A DNA stretch of 64,000 bases from Streptomyces sp. MJM8645 (lineage in GTDB: Bacteria > Actinomycetota > Actinomycetes > Streptomycetales > Streptomycetaceae). Where the stretch lies: the NCBI RefSeq assembly GCF_001625365.1, contig NZ_LJJF01000001.1:4661001-4725000 (forward strand). The letters are read 5' to 3'. The first letter of the stretch is position 1, and each line of letters begins with the position of its first letter. The notes beneath the pieces are model-generated. The model had not been told where the DNA came from, searched no databases, and saw only the letters and a program-made list of their open reading frames with translations. Shown in pieces: positions 1 to 9,069 of the stretch. Position numbers and translations under genes: made by a program.

Positions 1-1361
1 ATGGTGTTGTCGAACTCGGTCTCGATCCACCGGGTGTAGATCGTGAACGGGCCCTCGCCGCCGTGCACCTCGGGCGCGAACGCCGGGTCGGTGACGACCG
101 CCTGGTGGAACGGGATGGCGGTGGCCATGCCCTCCACCTTGAACTCGTTCAGCGCGCGGCGGGCCCGCTCCAGGGCCTGCTTGCGGTCCCGGCCGGAGAC
201 GATCAGCTTGGCCAGCAGGGAGTCCCAGGCCGGGCCGATGACCGAGCCGGTCTCCACGCCGGAGTCCAGCCGGACGCCCGGGCCGGACGGCGGCGCGAAC
301 AGCGTCACGGTGCCGGGCGCGGGCAGGAAGCCCCGGCCCGGGTCCTCGCCGTTGATGCGGAACTCGAACGAGTGGCCGCGCACCTCGGGGTCGCCGTAGC
401 CCAGTTCCTCGCCGTCGGCGATCCGGAACATCTCGCGGACCAGGTCGAGTCCGGTGACCTCCTCGGTGACCGGGTGCTCGACCTGCAGCCGGGTGTTGAC
501 CTCCAGGAAGGAGATCGTGCCGTCCAGCGCCACCAGGAACTCGCAGGTCCCGGCGCCCTCGTAGCCGGCCTCCTTCAGGATGGCCTTGGACGCCCGGTAC
601 AGCTCGGCGTTCTGCTCGGCGGTCAGGAACGGCGCGGGCGCCTCCTCGACCAGCTTCTGGTGCCGGCGCTGCAGCGAGCAGTCACGGGTGGAGACGACCA
701 CCACGTTGCCGTGCTTGTCCGCGAGGCACTGGGTCTCCACGTGCCGCGGGTTGTCCAGGTAGCGCTCGACGAAACACTCGCCGCGGCCGAAGGCGGCGAC
801 GGCCTCGCGCACCGCGGACTCGTACAGCTCCGGGATCTCCTCCAGCGTGCGGGCGACCTTGAGGCCGCGGCCGCCGCCGCCGAAGGCCGCCTTGATGGCG
901 ACCGGAAGGCCGTGCTCCCGGGCGAACACGACCACCTCGTCGGCACCCGAGACCGGGTTTGGGGTCCCGGCGACCAGCGGCGCGCCGGCGCGCTGCGCCA
1001 CGTGCCGGGCGGTGACCTTGTCACCGAGGTCGCGGATGGCCTGCGGGGGCGGGCCGATCCAGGTCAGGCCCGCGTCGAGGACGGCCTGGGCGAAGTCGGC
1101 GTTCTCCGACAGGAACCCGTAGCCGGGGTGGACGGCGTCGGCCCCGGAGTCCGCTGCGGCCTTCAGGACCTTGGCGATGTCCAGGTAACTGGTGCCGGGG
1201 GTGTCTCCACCCAGCGCGTAAGCCTCGTCGGCCGCGCGGACGTGCAGCGCATCCCGGTCCGGCTCGGCGTAGACGGCGACGCTGGCGATACCGGCGTCCG
1301 AGCAGGCCCGGGCGACGCGGACGGCGATTTCCCCGCGGTTGGCGATGAGCACCTTGCGCAC
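1..1361 (-). CDS. accA: acyl-CoA carboxylase biotin carboxylase (alpha) subunit, 3' end beyond window
   Basis: Biotin carboxylase half of acetyl/propionyl-CoA carboxylase; it carboxylates biotin with ATP and bicarbonate so that the PccB subunit can make malonyl- or methylmalonyl-CoA. About 453 residues are visible. The start is the GTG at 1359-1361, because it gives the family N-terminus VRKVLIANRGEIAVRVAR and has GGGAG upstream. The biotin carboxylase N-lobe comes first, then the ATP-grasp glycine loop AAFGGGGRGLKVA (near residue 165) and EVNTRLQVEHPVTE (near residue 295), which carries catalytic Arg and Glu. The C-terminal biotinyl domain expected in the roughly 590-residue actinobacterial form lies left of position 1. 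It is the last gene of the leftward pccB-accE-mmpB-maf-accA run, but a 288-nt gap with a hairpin separates it from maf, so it may also have its own promoter. Identification is secure; acetyl- versus propionyl-CoA preference is not decided by this subunit. Confidence 0.95.
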   Translation of the reverse strand, partial: MRKVLIANRGEIAVRVARACSDAGIASVAVYAEPDRDALHVRAADEAYALGGDTPGTSYLDIAKVLKAAADSGADAVHPGYGFLSENADFAQAVLDAGLTWIGPPPQAIRDLGDKVTARHVAQRAGAPLVAGTPNPVSGADEVVVFAREHGLPVAIKAAFGGGGRGLKVARTLEEIPELYESAVREAVAAFGRGECFVERYLDNPRHVETQCLADKHGNVVVVSTRDCSLQRRHQKLVEEAPAPFLTAEQNAELYRASKAILKEAGYEGAGTCEFLVALDGTISFLEVNTRLQVEHPVTEEVTGLDLVREMFRIADGEELGYGDPEVRGHSFEFRINGEDPGRGFLPAPGTVTLFAPPSGPGVRLDSGVETGSVIGPAWDSLLAKLIVSGRDRKQALERARRALNEFKVEGMATAIPFHQAVVTDPAFAPEVHGGEGPFTIYTRWIETEFDNT

Positions 1362-1614
1362 TGTGGCTCCCTTCTTGAACCTGGTCGAGTTTATGGATTC
1401 CTGGGCGGTACCGGCGAGTAGCCCCAGGTTGTGAACTATCCCACACGGACGGTGATGAATTTCCGGGGCCCGTCGACCGCCCGTCCGGCGACGCCGCAGG
1501 TCGCGGCCGGTGCGGTCGAACCGGCCGGATCCACAGCGGGTGACCGGGCGCTGTCCGGTGCCCCGGTGGCATCGGACACACTCTCGCGCGGCCGGCTCAA
1601 ACGACGGTGGAACG

Positions 1615-1631
1615 GGCGGCGGGCCGCCGCC
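1615..1631 (-). terminator. GC-rich hairpin downstream of maf
   Basis: GGCGGC, five bases, then GCCGCC form a perfect six-base-pair stem just past the maf stop codon. No T-tract follows. The rest of the 288-nt gap (1362-1649) holds no supportable gene; an A+T-richer patch near 1390 may be the accA promoter, but no convincing -35/-10 pair is visible. Confidence 0.35.
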
Positions 1632-1649
1632 GTCCTGCGGGCCCGGCCG

Positions 1650-2249
1650 TCAGGCCCAGAGGTCGACCAGCCGGACGTCCAGGTCGGCGAGCAGGGTGCG
1701 CAGCAGCGGCAGCGAGAGGCCGATGACGTTGCCCGGGTCGCCGTCGATGCCCTCGATGAACGGCGCCGAGCGCCCGTCCAGGGTGAACGCCCCGGCGACG
1801 TGCAGGGGCTCGCCGGAGGCCACGTAGGCGGCGATCTCGGCGTCGTCCGGGGTGCCGAAGCGGACGGTGGTGGACGCGGTCGCCGAGGACTGCCGGCCGG
1901 TCGCGGTGTCGATCACGCAGTGGCCGGTGCGCAGCACCCCGGCCCGGCCGCGCATCGACTGCCAGCGGGCGAGCGCCTCGGTGGCGTCGGCGGGCTTGCC
2001 GAGGGCCTGGCCGTCCAGCTCCAGGACGGAGTCGCAGCCGATCACCAGCTCGCCGCCGGTCAGTGCGGCGGCGACCGCCTTCGCCTTGGCCTCGGCCAGC
2101 ACCAGGGCGAGTTCGGCCGGGGTGGCGGCGCTGATCGCGTCCTCGTCGACGCCGCTGACCACCACGCGCGGGTCGAGGCCCGCCTGGCGGAGCAGTCCGA
2201 GGCGGGCGGGGGAGGCGGAGGCGAGGACGAGGATGCGCTGGTCGGTCAT
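1650..2249 (-). CDS. maf: Maf family nucleoside triphosphate pyrophosphatase
   Basis: A 199-residue Maf protein, a house-cleaning pyrophosphatase that hydrolyses non-canonical or specific NTPs and is historically linked to septum formation. The N-terminus ILVLASASPARLGLLRQAG is the family signature (S-x-S-x-R phosphate-binding loop). GCDSVLELDG and KPADATEA in the middle carry the catalytic Asp and Lys. Length is normal. The ATG has TACCCT seven bases upstream (2257-2262), so the mRNA may be leaderless; GAGGGG abuts the start too closely to be a standard ribosome binding site. It lies between mmpB and accA in the carboxylase run, an arrangement I recall as common in Streptomyces. Confidence 0.93.
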   Translation of the reverse strand: MTDQRILVLASASPARLGLLRQAGLDPRVVVSGVDEDAISAATPAELALVLAEAKAKAVAAALTGGELVIGCDSVLELDGQALGKPADATEALARWQSMRGRAGVLRTGHCVIDTATGRQSSATASTTVRFGTPDDAEIAAYVASGEPLHVAGAFTLDGRSAPFIEGIDGDPGNVIGLSLPLLRTLLADLDVRLVDLWA

Positions 2250-2346
2250 GCCCCTCAGGGTAGGGGGTGCCGGTGTCCGCCGTTCGGGTGAACGGCGGTC
2301 GCGGCGGTCGGGTGAGCGGCGGTCACCGCAGTCGGGTGGGCGCCGG

Positions 2347-2472
2347 TCACAGCAGGAGGAGGACGGCGGCCACCATCGCGAGGGCGGCGAGCACCCGGCC
2401 GGCCCGGTGCAGCCGCTCCATCATCCGGCGGGCCTCCGGGGAGGGCTCGTCGCGGGGGTCTGACCAGAGCAC
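2347..2472 (-). CDS. mmpB: MmpB-like morphogenic membrane micropeptide (41 aa)
   Basis: A 41-codon gene starting at GTG 2470-2472 and ending in TGA. It begins MLWSDPRDEPSPEARRM, has a basic amphipathic stretch (ERLHRAGR), and ends in one hydrophobic segment (residues 28-41, Leu/Ala/Val) that runs to the stop. This is the pattern I know as the small Streptomyces membrane protein MmpB, which is encoded beside maf and accE. It is probably a single-pass inner-membrane protein with a cytoplasmic N-terminus. No strong ribosome binding site is visible. Function (a role in sporulation or morphogenesis) is recalled from the family name and cannot be derived from the sequence. Position between accE and maf, codon use and the conserved LWSDP start make it a real gene. 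Confidence 0.75.
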   Translation of the reverse strand: MLWSDPRDEPSPEARRMMERLHRAGRVLAALAMVAAVLLLL

Positions 2473-2609
2473 ACGTCCAGGGTGCGCCGCGCCCGGCCCC
2501 GGGCGCCTGAGTATCCGTACTCAGCTTTCGGGCAATCCGGGCGGACGGGCCCGAACGGGTGCGGAGCGGGAAGTCGGACGGGCCGACTTCCCACTCCGCA
2601 CCGGGCGGA

Positions 2610-2831
2610 TCAGCTCGCCCAGCCGGACGTCCGCCAGGCGTTGACGCCCGGGTGGACGGCCTGGCGGAACAGGCGGGAACGGTCGTTCCAGGGGGCGGCC
2701 GGGCCGGCACCGGCCCGGCGCGCCGCCTCGGCGGCGGCCTGCGCGGCGGCGGCCCGGGCCTGGACCACCGCCAGGACGGTGGCGAGCTCCTCGGGGGTCG
2801 GCTGCCCGTGCAGCACGTGGATCGGTGCCAT
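2610..2831 (-). CDS. accE: acyl-CoA carboxylase epsilon subunit
   Basis: A 73-residue protein of the small, fast-evolving epsilon subunits of actinobacterial acyl-CoA carboxylases, which stabilise the alpha-beta complex and raise activity. Diagnostic features are the N-terminal HGQPTPEELATVLAVVQA segment, a low-complexity Ala-rich linker, and the C-terminal W-N-D-R-S-R-L-F-R and W-R-T-S-G-W motifs. It starts 24 nt after the pccB stop, clearly in the same transcript. The following 137 nt to mmpB contain no other gene. Confidence 0.9.
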   Translation of the reverse strand: MAPIHVLHGQPTPEELATVLAVVQARAAAAQAAAEAARRAGAGPAAPWNDRSRLFRQAVHPGVNAWRTSGWAS

Positions 2832-2855
2832 GGCTCATTCTCTCCCGACGAGGGC

Positions 2856-4445
<1,590 letters not shown>

Positions 4446-4537
4446 CCGGTGGCTCTCCCTGATCCATGGGCCGCGACCTGTTCGAGTGCGCGCGGGCCGG
4501 AGTGGGGGCCCGCGCATGAGGGCAGGGCGGCGCTGCG

Positions 4538-4553
4538 AACTACCGTTGGGTAG
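4538..4553 (-). promoter_or_regulatory. candidate operator upstream of pccB
   Basis: Read towards pccB the site is CTACCCAACGGTAGTT; its core CTACC-N4-GGTAG is an inverted repeat. The acyl-CoA dehydrogenase gene has CTACTGAACGGTAGTT in the same orientation at 34345-34360, identical in 14 of 16 positions. Regulator unknown; a TetR-type fatty-acid or acyl-CoA sensor would fit. Confidence 0.45.
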
Positions 4554-4602
4554 CGTAGCCAGCGCACCGGCCCGGACGTCATGTCCTGGCGTTATGGCCA
4601 TC

Positions 4603-4615
4603 GACACAGTGTGTC
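4603..4615. promoter_or_regulatory. perfect palindrome GACACAGTGTGTC between pccB and birA
   Basis: GACACA-G-TGTGTC is a perfect 13-bp dyad about 70 nt before the birA start. It could be an operator for birA or pccB. No known consensus was matched. Confidence 0.3.
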
Positions 4616-4635
4616 AACGCGCGTTCTGCGGGACG

Positions 4636-4656
4636 ATGGGGCGGCCTACGCCCCAT
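4636..4656. promoter_or_regulatory. inverted repeat over the birA promoter
   Basis: ATGGGGCG, five bases, then CGCCCCAT: perfect eight-base arms ending 30 nt before the birA ATG. TAGTGT at 4673-4678 is a possible -10 for a short or leaderless mRNA, so this dyad would lie in the -35 region. Confidence 0.35.
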
Positions 4657-4686
4657 GCGACCGGACACGCCCTAGTGTTCTGGACC

Positions 4687-5580
4687 ATGACCGCACCCGA
4701 CTCCCCCCGCCGCAGTGGACTGCGCGGTTTCGGCCACGCCGGGCCGTCGCCGTGGACCGACCTGGACCGCCCGCCGCTGGACGAGGCCGCGCTGCGCCGC
4801 GACCTGCTGGTCCCGGACGGGCTCTGGACCTCGGTGGACGTCGTCGCCGAGACCGGCTCCACCAACAACGACCTCGCCGCCCGCGCCCGGGCCGGCGCCC
4901 CGCAGGGCGCGGTGCTGGTCGCCGAGGTGCAGAACGCCGGGCGCGGCCGGCTGGAACGCCAGTGGAGCGCCCCGGCCCGCTCCGGGCTGTTCCTGTCCGT
5001 CCTGCTGCGCCCCGAGGAGGTGCCGGTCGAGCGCTACGGCTGGCTGCCGATCCTGGTCGGGGTGGCCACCGCCAGCACGCTGAGCCGGGTCGCCGGGGTC
5101 GAGGTCGGGCTGAAGTGGCCCAACGACCTCCAGGTGGAGATCGACGGCGCGGAGCGCAAGCTCGGCGGCATCCTCACCGAGCTGAGCGGCGGCGCCGTGG
5201 TCGCCGGCCTCGGCATCAACGTCTCGCTGCGCGAGCCCGAGCTGCCCGTCCCCACCGCGGCCTCGCTCGCGCTGGCCGGCGCCGAGGTCACCGACCGGTC
5301 CACCCTGCTGCGCGCCCTGCTGCGCGAGTTCGCCGGGCTGTACCGCACCTGGACGGCCGCCGCCGGCGACCCGCACACCAGCGAGCTGCTCCGCGCCTAC
5401 GCGGACCGCTGCACCACGCTCGGCCGCCAGGTGAAGGTGCACCTGCCGGGCGACCGGGAGCTGGTCGGCGAGGCGGTGGCGATCGACGGCGACGGCCGCC
5501 TGGTGGTCCGCACCCCCGACGGCGCACGCCGGGCGGTCGGCGCGGGGGACGTCGTCCACGTGCGCCCCGAGCCCCGCTGA
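4687..5580 (+). CDS. birA: biotin--[acetyl-CoA-carboxylase] ligase
   Basis: A 297-residue monofunctional biotin protein ligase that attaches biotin to the carboxylase alpha subunit encoded next door. Visible motifs are the biotin/ATP loop ETGSTNNDLAARA, the ligase signature GRGRLERQWSAP, and LKWPNDLQVE with the conserved Lys. The C-terminal domain near residues 245-295 has the expected small beta-barrel pattern. There is no N-terminal helix-turn-helix, so it is not a biotin-operon repressor. The ATG at 4687 (MTAPDSPRRSG) is chosen over upstream in-frame starts because the upstream extension looks non-coding. No Shine-Dalgarno is seen; TAGTGT eight bases upstream suggests leaderless initiation. 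Confidence 0.93.
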   Translation: MTAPDSPRRSGLRGFGHAGPSPWTDLDRPPLDEAALRRDLLVPDGLWTSVDVVAETGSTNNDLAARARAGAPQGAVLVAEVQNAGRGRLERQWSAPARSGLFLSVLLRPEEVPVERYGWLPILVGVATASTLSRVAGVEVGLKWPNDLQVEIDGAERKLGGILTELSGGAVVAGLGINVSLREPELPVPTAASLALAGAEVTDRSTLLRALLREFAGLYRTWTAAAGDPHTSELLRAYADRCTTLGRQVKVHLPGDRELVGEAVAIDGDGRLVVRTPDGARRAVGAGDVVHVRPEPR

Positions 5581-5749
5581 ACGGCACTCTTCACCTCTCC
5601 TTGACCCGGGCTGATGCCCCGGATCACGCGATTCCGTGCGAACATTCCACCTGGCAGCGGTGTGAGGCGCGCCACTGCCCGCCGGGTGGCGGGCGCGCCC
5701 GGACAGGCAGGACACGAGGCAAGTGCGGCGACCGCACGGGGACGGACCG

Positions 5750-6874
5750 GTGGCAGAGGACGGCAGCAGCGGCGCGACATCGGGGACCCACGACCCCACG
5801 GTCGCGCTCGAACTGGAACGCCTGATCCTGGACGCGCCACGCCGCTACACCCCGTACCAGGCCGCGCGGGCCGCAGACGTCCCGATGGAGCTGGCGACCC
5901 GCTTCTGGCGGGCCATGGGCTTCCCCGACATCGGCCAGTCCCGGGCCCTCACCGACGGCGACGTGATCGCCCTGCGCCGGCTCGCCGGCCTGGTCGAGTC
6001 CGGCCTGCTCAGCGAGTCGATGGCGATCCAGGTGGCCCGCTCCACCGGCCAGACCACCGCCCGGCTGGCCGGCTGGCAGATGGACACCTTCCTGGAGAAC
6101 CTCACCCAGGCCGTCGAACCCGGCCTGACCCGCGCCGACGTCGCCTACCCGCTGGTCGAGCTGCTGCTGCCGGAGCTGGAGCAGTTCCTGGTGTACGTCT
6201 GGCGCCGCCAGCTCGCCGCCGTCACCGGCCGGGTGGTCCAGGCCGCCGAGGACAACGAGATCACCAGCGGCCGCCTCGCCGTGGGCTTCGCCGACCTGGT
6301 CGGCTTCACCCGGCTGTCGCGGCGGCTGGAGGAGGAGGAGCTCGGCGAACTCGTCGAGACCTTCGAGAACACCTGTTCGGACCTGATCGCCGGGCAGGGC
6401 GGCCGGGTCATCAAGACCCTCGGCGACGAGATCCTCTACGTCTCCGAGGACCCGGTCACCGCCGCCGAGATCGCGCTCAGCCTGATCGAGGCCCTCGCCG
6501 AGGACGAGAGCATCCCCGCGCTGCGGGTCGGCATGGCCTTCGGCACGGTCACCTCGCGGATGGGCGACGTCTTCGGCACCACCGTGAACCTGGCCAGCCG
6601 GCTCACCTCGATCGCACCCAAGGACGCGGTGCTGATCGACGGCGAGTTCGCCGCCGCCCTGGAGCAGTACGGCAGCGTGGCCCCGCCGGACGCGGACGGC
6701 CCCGGCCTCGCCGAGGCGCTGTCGGCCGCCGCCGGGATGCCCGCCTCGGGCCTGCCGGTGCCGGGCCTGGACGCCGGGCACCGGTTCCACCTGCAGCCGA
6801 TGTGGCGCCGGCCGGTGCGCGGGCTCGGGCTGGTCGAGCCGTGGCTGCTGTCGCGGCGGCTGAAGCCGGAGTAG
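5750..6874 (+). CDS. cya: class III adenylate cyclase
   Basis: A 374-residue cytosolic cyclase that makes cAMP from ATP. The N-terminal 190 residues are helical (YTPYQAARAADVPMELATRFWRA shows a short helix-turn-helix-like stretch) and resemble the regulatory domain of pH-sensing actinobacterial cyclases. The catalytic domain starts near residue 175: VGFADLVGFTRLSRRL carries the first metal Asp, IKTLGDEILYV the substrate Lys and second Asp, and FGTTVNLASRL the Asn and transition-state Arg. GTG 5750 is preferred because GGGGAC lies six bases upstream; GTG 5723 would add nine residues but has a ribosome binding site only three bases away. Adjacent to birA and the GGDEF gene, as I recall for the S. 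coelicolor cyclase. Confidence 0.92.
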   Translation: MAEDGSSGATSGTHDPTVALELERLILDAPRRYTPYQAARAADVPMELATRFWRAMGFPDIGQSRALTDGDVIALRRLAGLVESGLLSESMAIQVARSTGQTTARLAGWQMDTFLENLTQAVEPGLTRADVAYPLVELLLPELEQFLVYVWRRQLAAVTGRVVQAAEDNEITSGRLAVGFADLVGFTRLSRRLEEEELGELVETFENTCSDLIAGQGGRVIKTLGDEILYVSEDPVTAAEIALSLIEALAEDESIPALRVGMAFGTVTSRMGDVFGTTVNLASRLTSIAPKDAVLIDGEFAAALEQYGSVAPPDADGPGLAEALSAAAGMPASGLPVPGLDAGHRFHLQPMWRRPVRGLGLVEPWLLSRRLKPE

Positions 6875-6889
6875 GACTCCGCCCCTGCC

Positions 6890-7015
6890 CCTCCCGGGCC
6901 CTTCTCACGCCTCTCCCGGACTCTTCCCGGTCTCTTCCGGGCCCCTTCCGGTCTTCTCCTGTGCCCTTCCCGGCTTTTCCCGGGCCTTTCCGGCCTTCCC
7001 CGGCCTTTTTCAGGA
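6890..7015 (+). repeat. pyrimidine-rich degenerate repeat after cya
   Basis: About 125 bases downstream of the cya stop are nearly all C and T on this strand and repeat variants of CTTTTCCCGG and CTCTTCCGGG. The tract has no coding potential. A homopurine-homopyrimidine tract of this length could form triplex DNA; short GGCC-type stems with a T-run at the far end may help end transcription. Confidence 0.6.
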
Positions 7016-7085
7016 CGCGGCCCCGGGCCGGTCCCGATGCTTGGGGTGCCGAACGGTTGAAACCCGTACGGCCGGTTGCGGGTCC

Positions 7086-7102
7086 GCCCCGGCAAACGGG
7101 GC
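7086..7102 (+). terminator. hairpin between cya and the GGDEF gene
   Basis: GCCCCG, GCAAA, CGGGGC form a perfect six-base-pair stem. TAGTCT at 7123-7128 just downstream is a possible -10 for the GGDEF gene. The rest of the 329-nt gap shows no gene. Confidence 0.35.
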
Positions 7103-7203
7103 ATAACCGAACGAAACCGCCATAGTCTTGGTGAAAGCGGCCGGGTGGGTGCGGCCGCCGTCGGGGGTCCGGCAGGACCGAGCACAGGGAGCGAGGCGAG
7201 CCG

Positions 7204-9045
7204 GTGAGCAGTGAGGCGATCATGACGGACCGCGGCTGCGACTGCGACTGCGGCGGCCCGCAGCCGGCCGGCCAACTGCCCGACCTGCGGCTGCAGTCCG
7301 TGGTCGAGCTGGCCCAGGACATGGCCGGCGCGCTCACCCCGCTGGAGGCCGTCCGGGCCGCCGCCGCCCGCGCCACCGAGGCGCTCGGGGCGACCATGGC
7401 GGCCGTCTCCGTCTGGGACCGTGAATCCGGCCGGCTCCGGGTCCTGGTCAACCACGGGGAGCTCGCGCCCGGCGAGGAGGAACTGCCCGAGGACGAGTCC
7501 TACCCCGTCGCCGACTTCCCCGAGATCGTCACCTATCTGGAGGAGCGCTGGACCACCGGGCGCCTCCCGCGGGCCTGGCTGCAGACCGCCGAGAACGCCG
7601 AACCGCACGCCGGGCACGCCCACCCCACCGCCGGCGCGTACTGCCAGGAACGCGCCGCGGCGCTGCGCCGGCGCGGCCGCGCCTGCTGCGTGGTCGCCCC
7701 GATCGTCCTGCACGGGCAGGCCTGGGGCGAGCTGTACCTGGCCCGCAGCGTCGGCAAGCCCGAGTTCTCCGCCGCCGACGCCGACTACGCGACCCTGCTC
7801 GCGGCCCAGATCTCGGCCGGCCTCGCCCAGACCGAACGCCTCGCCGACCTGCGCAAACTCGCCTTCTCCGACCCGCTCACCGGCCTCGCCAACCGGCGCG
7901 CCGTCGACACCCGGCTGGAGAGCGCCCTGACGGCGCACAACCGGGACAACACCGTGGTCTCGCTCGTCGTCTGCGACGTCAACGGCCTCAAGCGGGTCAA
8001 CGACCAGCTCGGCCACGAAATGGGCGACCGGCTGCTCGAACGGTTCGCCCACCAGCTCTCGGTCGCCGCGGCCAAACTCCCCGGCAGCCTCGCCGCCCGC
8101 CTCGGCGGCGACGAGTTCTGCCTGCTCGCCGAAGGGCAGAAGGCCGACGAGGTCGTCGCCGTCGCCGAGGAGCTCTGCGCCCGGGCCCTCGCCCTGTCCG
8201 AGGGCGAGGGCGTCGCCTGCGGTGTCGCCTCCACCGGCGACTCCATCGGCCCGGTCACCACCCCCGACCGGCTCTTCCGGCTCGCCGACGCCGCCCAGTA
8301 CCGGGCCAAGGCCGCCCGCGCCGCCCACCCCGTCGTCGCCGGGCGCAGCCACGGCCCCGGCTTCTCGCCCGACCCCACCGTGCTGCTCGCCGACGCCGCC
8401 GACCCGCACCACCGGGCCGACGCACGCGGCGCCCGCCCCGGCCGGGCCGGGGCGGGCGACCGGCGGCGCTTCCGGGGCGCCGCGCACAGCGCCGACCCGG
8501 GCCAGCTGCTCACCGCCGTCCTCGCGGCCCTCGACCAGGCCGCCGCCGCCCGGGCCGTCCACCCCGCCGACACCCTCGGCAAGCTCGTCGTCGTCGCCGA
8601 GGCCTCCGCCCGGCTGCTCGACGCCGTCGGCTGGTGGGTCTCCTACGTCCCGCCCGGCTCCCACCTCATGCGCACCGCCCAGCACGCCGTCTACCGGATG
8701 ACCAGGGGTCCCAGCAGTACCCGCGCCGAGACCCAGCGGGCCCAGATCGAGGCCCCGGACGCCGTCTTCGACCTGCGCCACTACCCGATGACCCGCCGCG
8801 CCGTCCGCGGCGGCGCCTTCGCCCTGCGCGCCGGCGCGGCCGGCAACGACCCGGCCGAGGAGGCCATGCTGGTCGTCTCCGGCTACCGCGGCATGGTCGC
8901 CGCCGGCGGCCAGAACCCGGCCGGCGGCTGGCTCGTCGAACTCTTCGCCGACGACGCCACCCTGCCGCTCGGCCAGGCGGCCTTCGCCATGCGCGCCCTG
9001 GTGGCCGTCGCCCTGGCGGGCGCGGCCTCGCCCCCGGTGGTGTGA
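7204..9045 (+). CDS. GAF-GGDEF protein, probable diguanylate cyclase (CdgE-like)
   Basis: A 613-residue soluble protein predicted to make cyclic di-GMP from two GTP. A Cys-rich stretch (CDCDC) lies near residue 14, a GAF domain at about residues 40-205, and a GGDEF domain at about 215-375 with DPLTGLANRR at its start and an intact active site LAARLGGDEFCLLAEG (GGDEF at 301-305). The usual inhibitory RxxD site before the active site is absent. The C-terminal 200 residues look like a second sensor-type domain of unknown ligand. No EAL domain. GTG 7204 and ATG 7222 are both plausible starts; the second has GAGG five bases upstream. Gene order cya-GGDEF-hutH recalls the S. coelicolor CdgE region, from memory. 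Cyclic di-GMP controls BldD and development in Streptomyces. Confidence 0.85.
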   Translation: MSSEAIMTDRGCDCDCGGPQPAGQLPDLRLQSVVELAQDMAGALTPLEAVRAAAARATEALGATMAAVSVWDRESGRLRVLVNHGELAPGEEELPEDESYPVADFPEIVTYLEERWTTGRLPRAWLQTAENAEPHAGHAHPTAGAYCQERAAALRRRGRACCVVAPIVLHGQAWGELYLARSVGKPEFSAADADYATLLAAQISAGLAQTERLADLRKLAFSDPLTGLANRRAVDTRLESALTAHNRDNTVVSLVVCDVNGLKRVNDQLGHEMGDRLLERFAHQLSVAAAKLPGSLAARLGGDEFCLLAEGQKADEVVAVAEELCARALALSEGEGVACGVASTGDSIGPVTTPDRLFRLADAAQYRAKAARAAHPVVAGRSHGPGFSPDPTVLLADAADPHHRADARGARPGRAGAGDRRRFRGAAHSADPGQLLTAVLAALDQAAAARAVHPADTLGKLVVVAEASARLLDAVGWWVSYVPPGSHLMRTAQHAVYRMTRGPSSTRAETQRAQIEAPDAVFDLRHYPMTRRAVRGGAFALRAGAAGNDPAEEAMLVVSGYRGMVAAGGQNPAGGWLVELFADDATLPLGQAAFAMRALVAVALAGAASPPVV

Positions 9046-9069
9046 GGCCGGGGCGGGTGGCCGGTGCGG

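Noticed and set aside
63..1421. Long plus-strand open frame of 452 codons opposite the biotin carboxylase gene
   Set aside because: It is the antisense shadow of a strongly coding minus-strand gene; the product is low-complexity and has no family pattern. Such shadows are expected at this GC content.
5601..5640. TTGACC plus a CCGGG/CCCGG stem as a cya promoter or terminator
   Set aside because: The -35-like hexamer has no acceptable -10 at normal spacing and the stem is only five base pairs.
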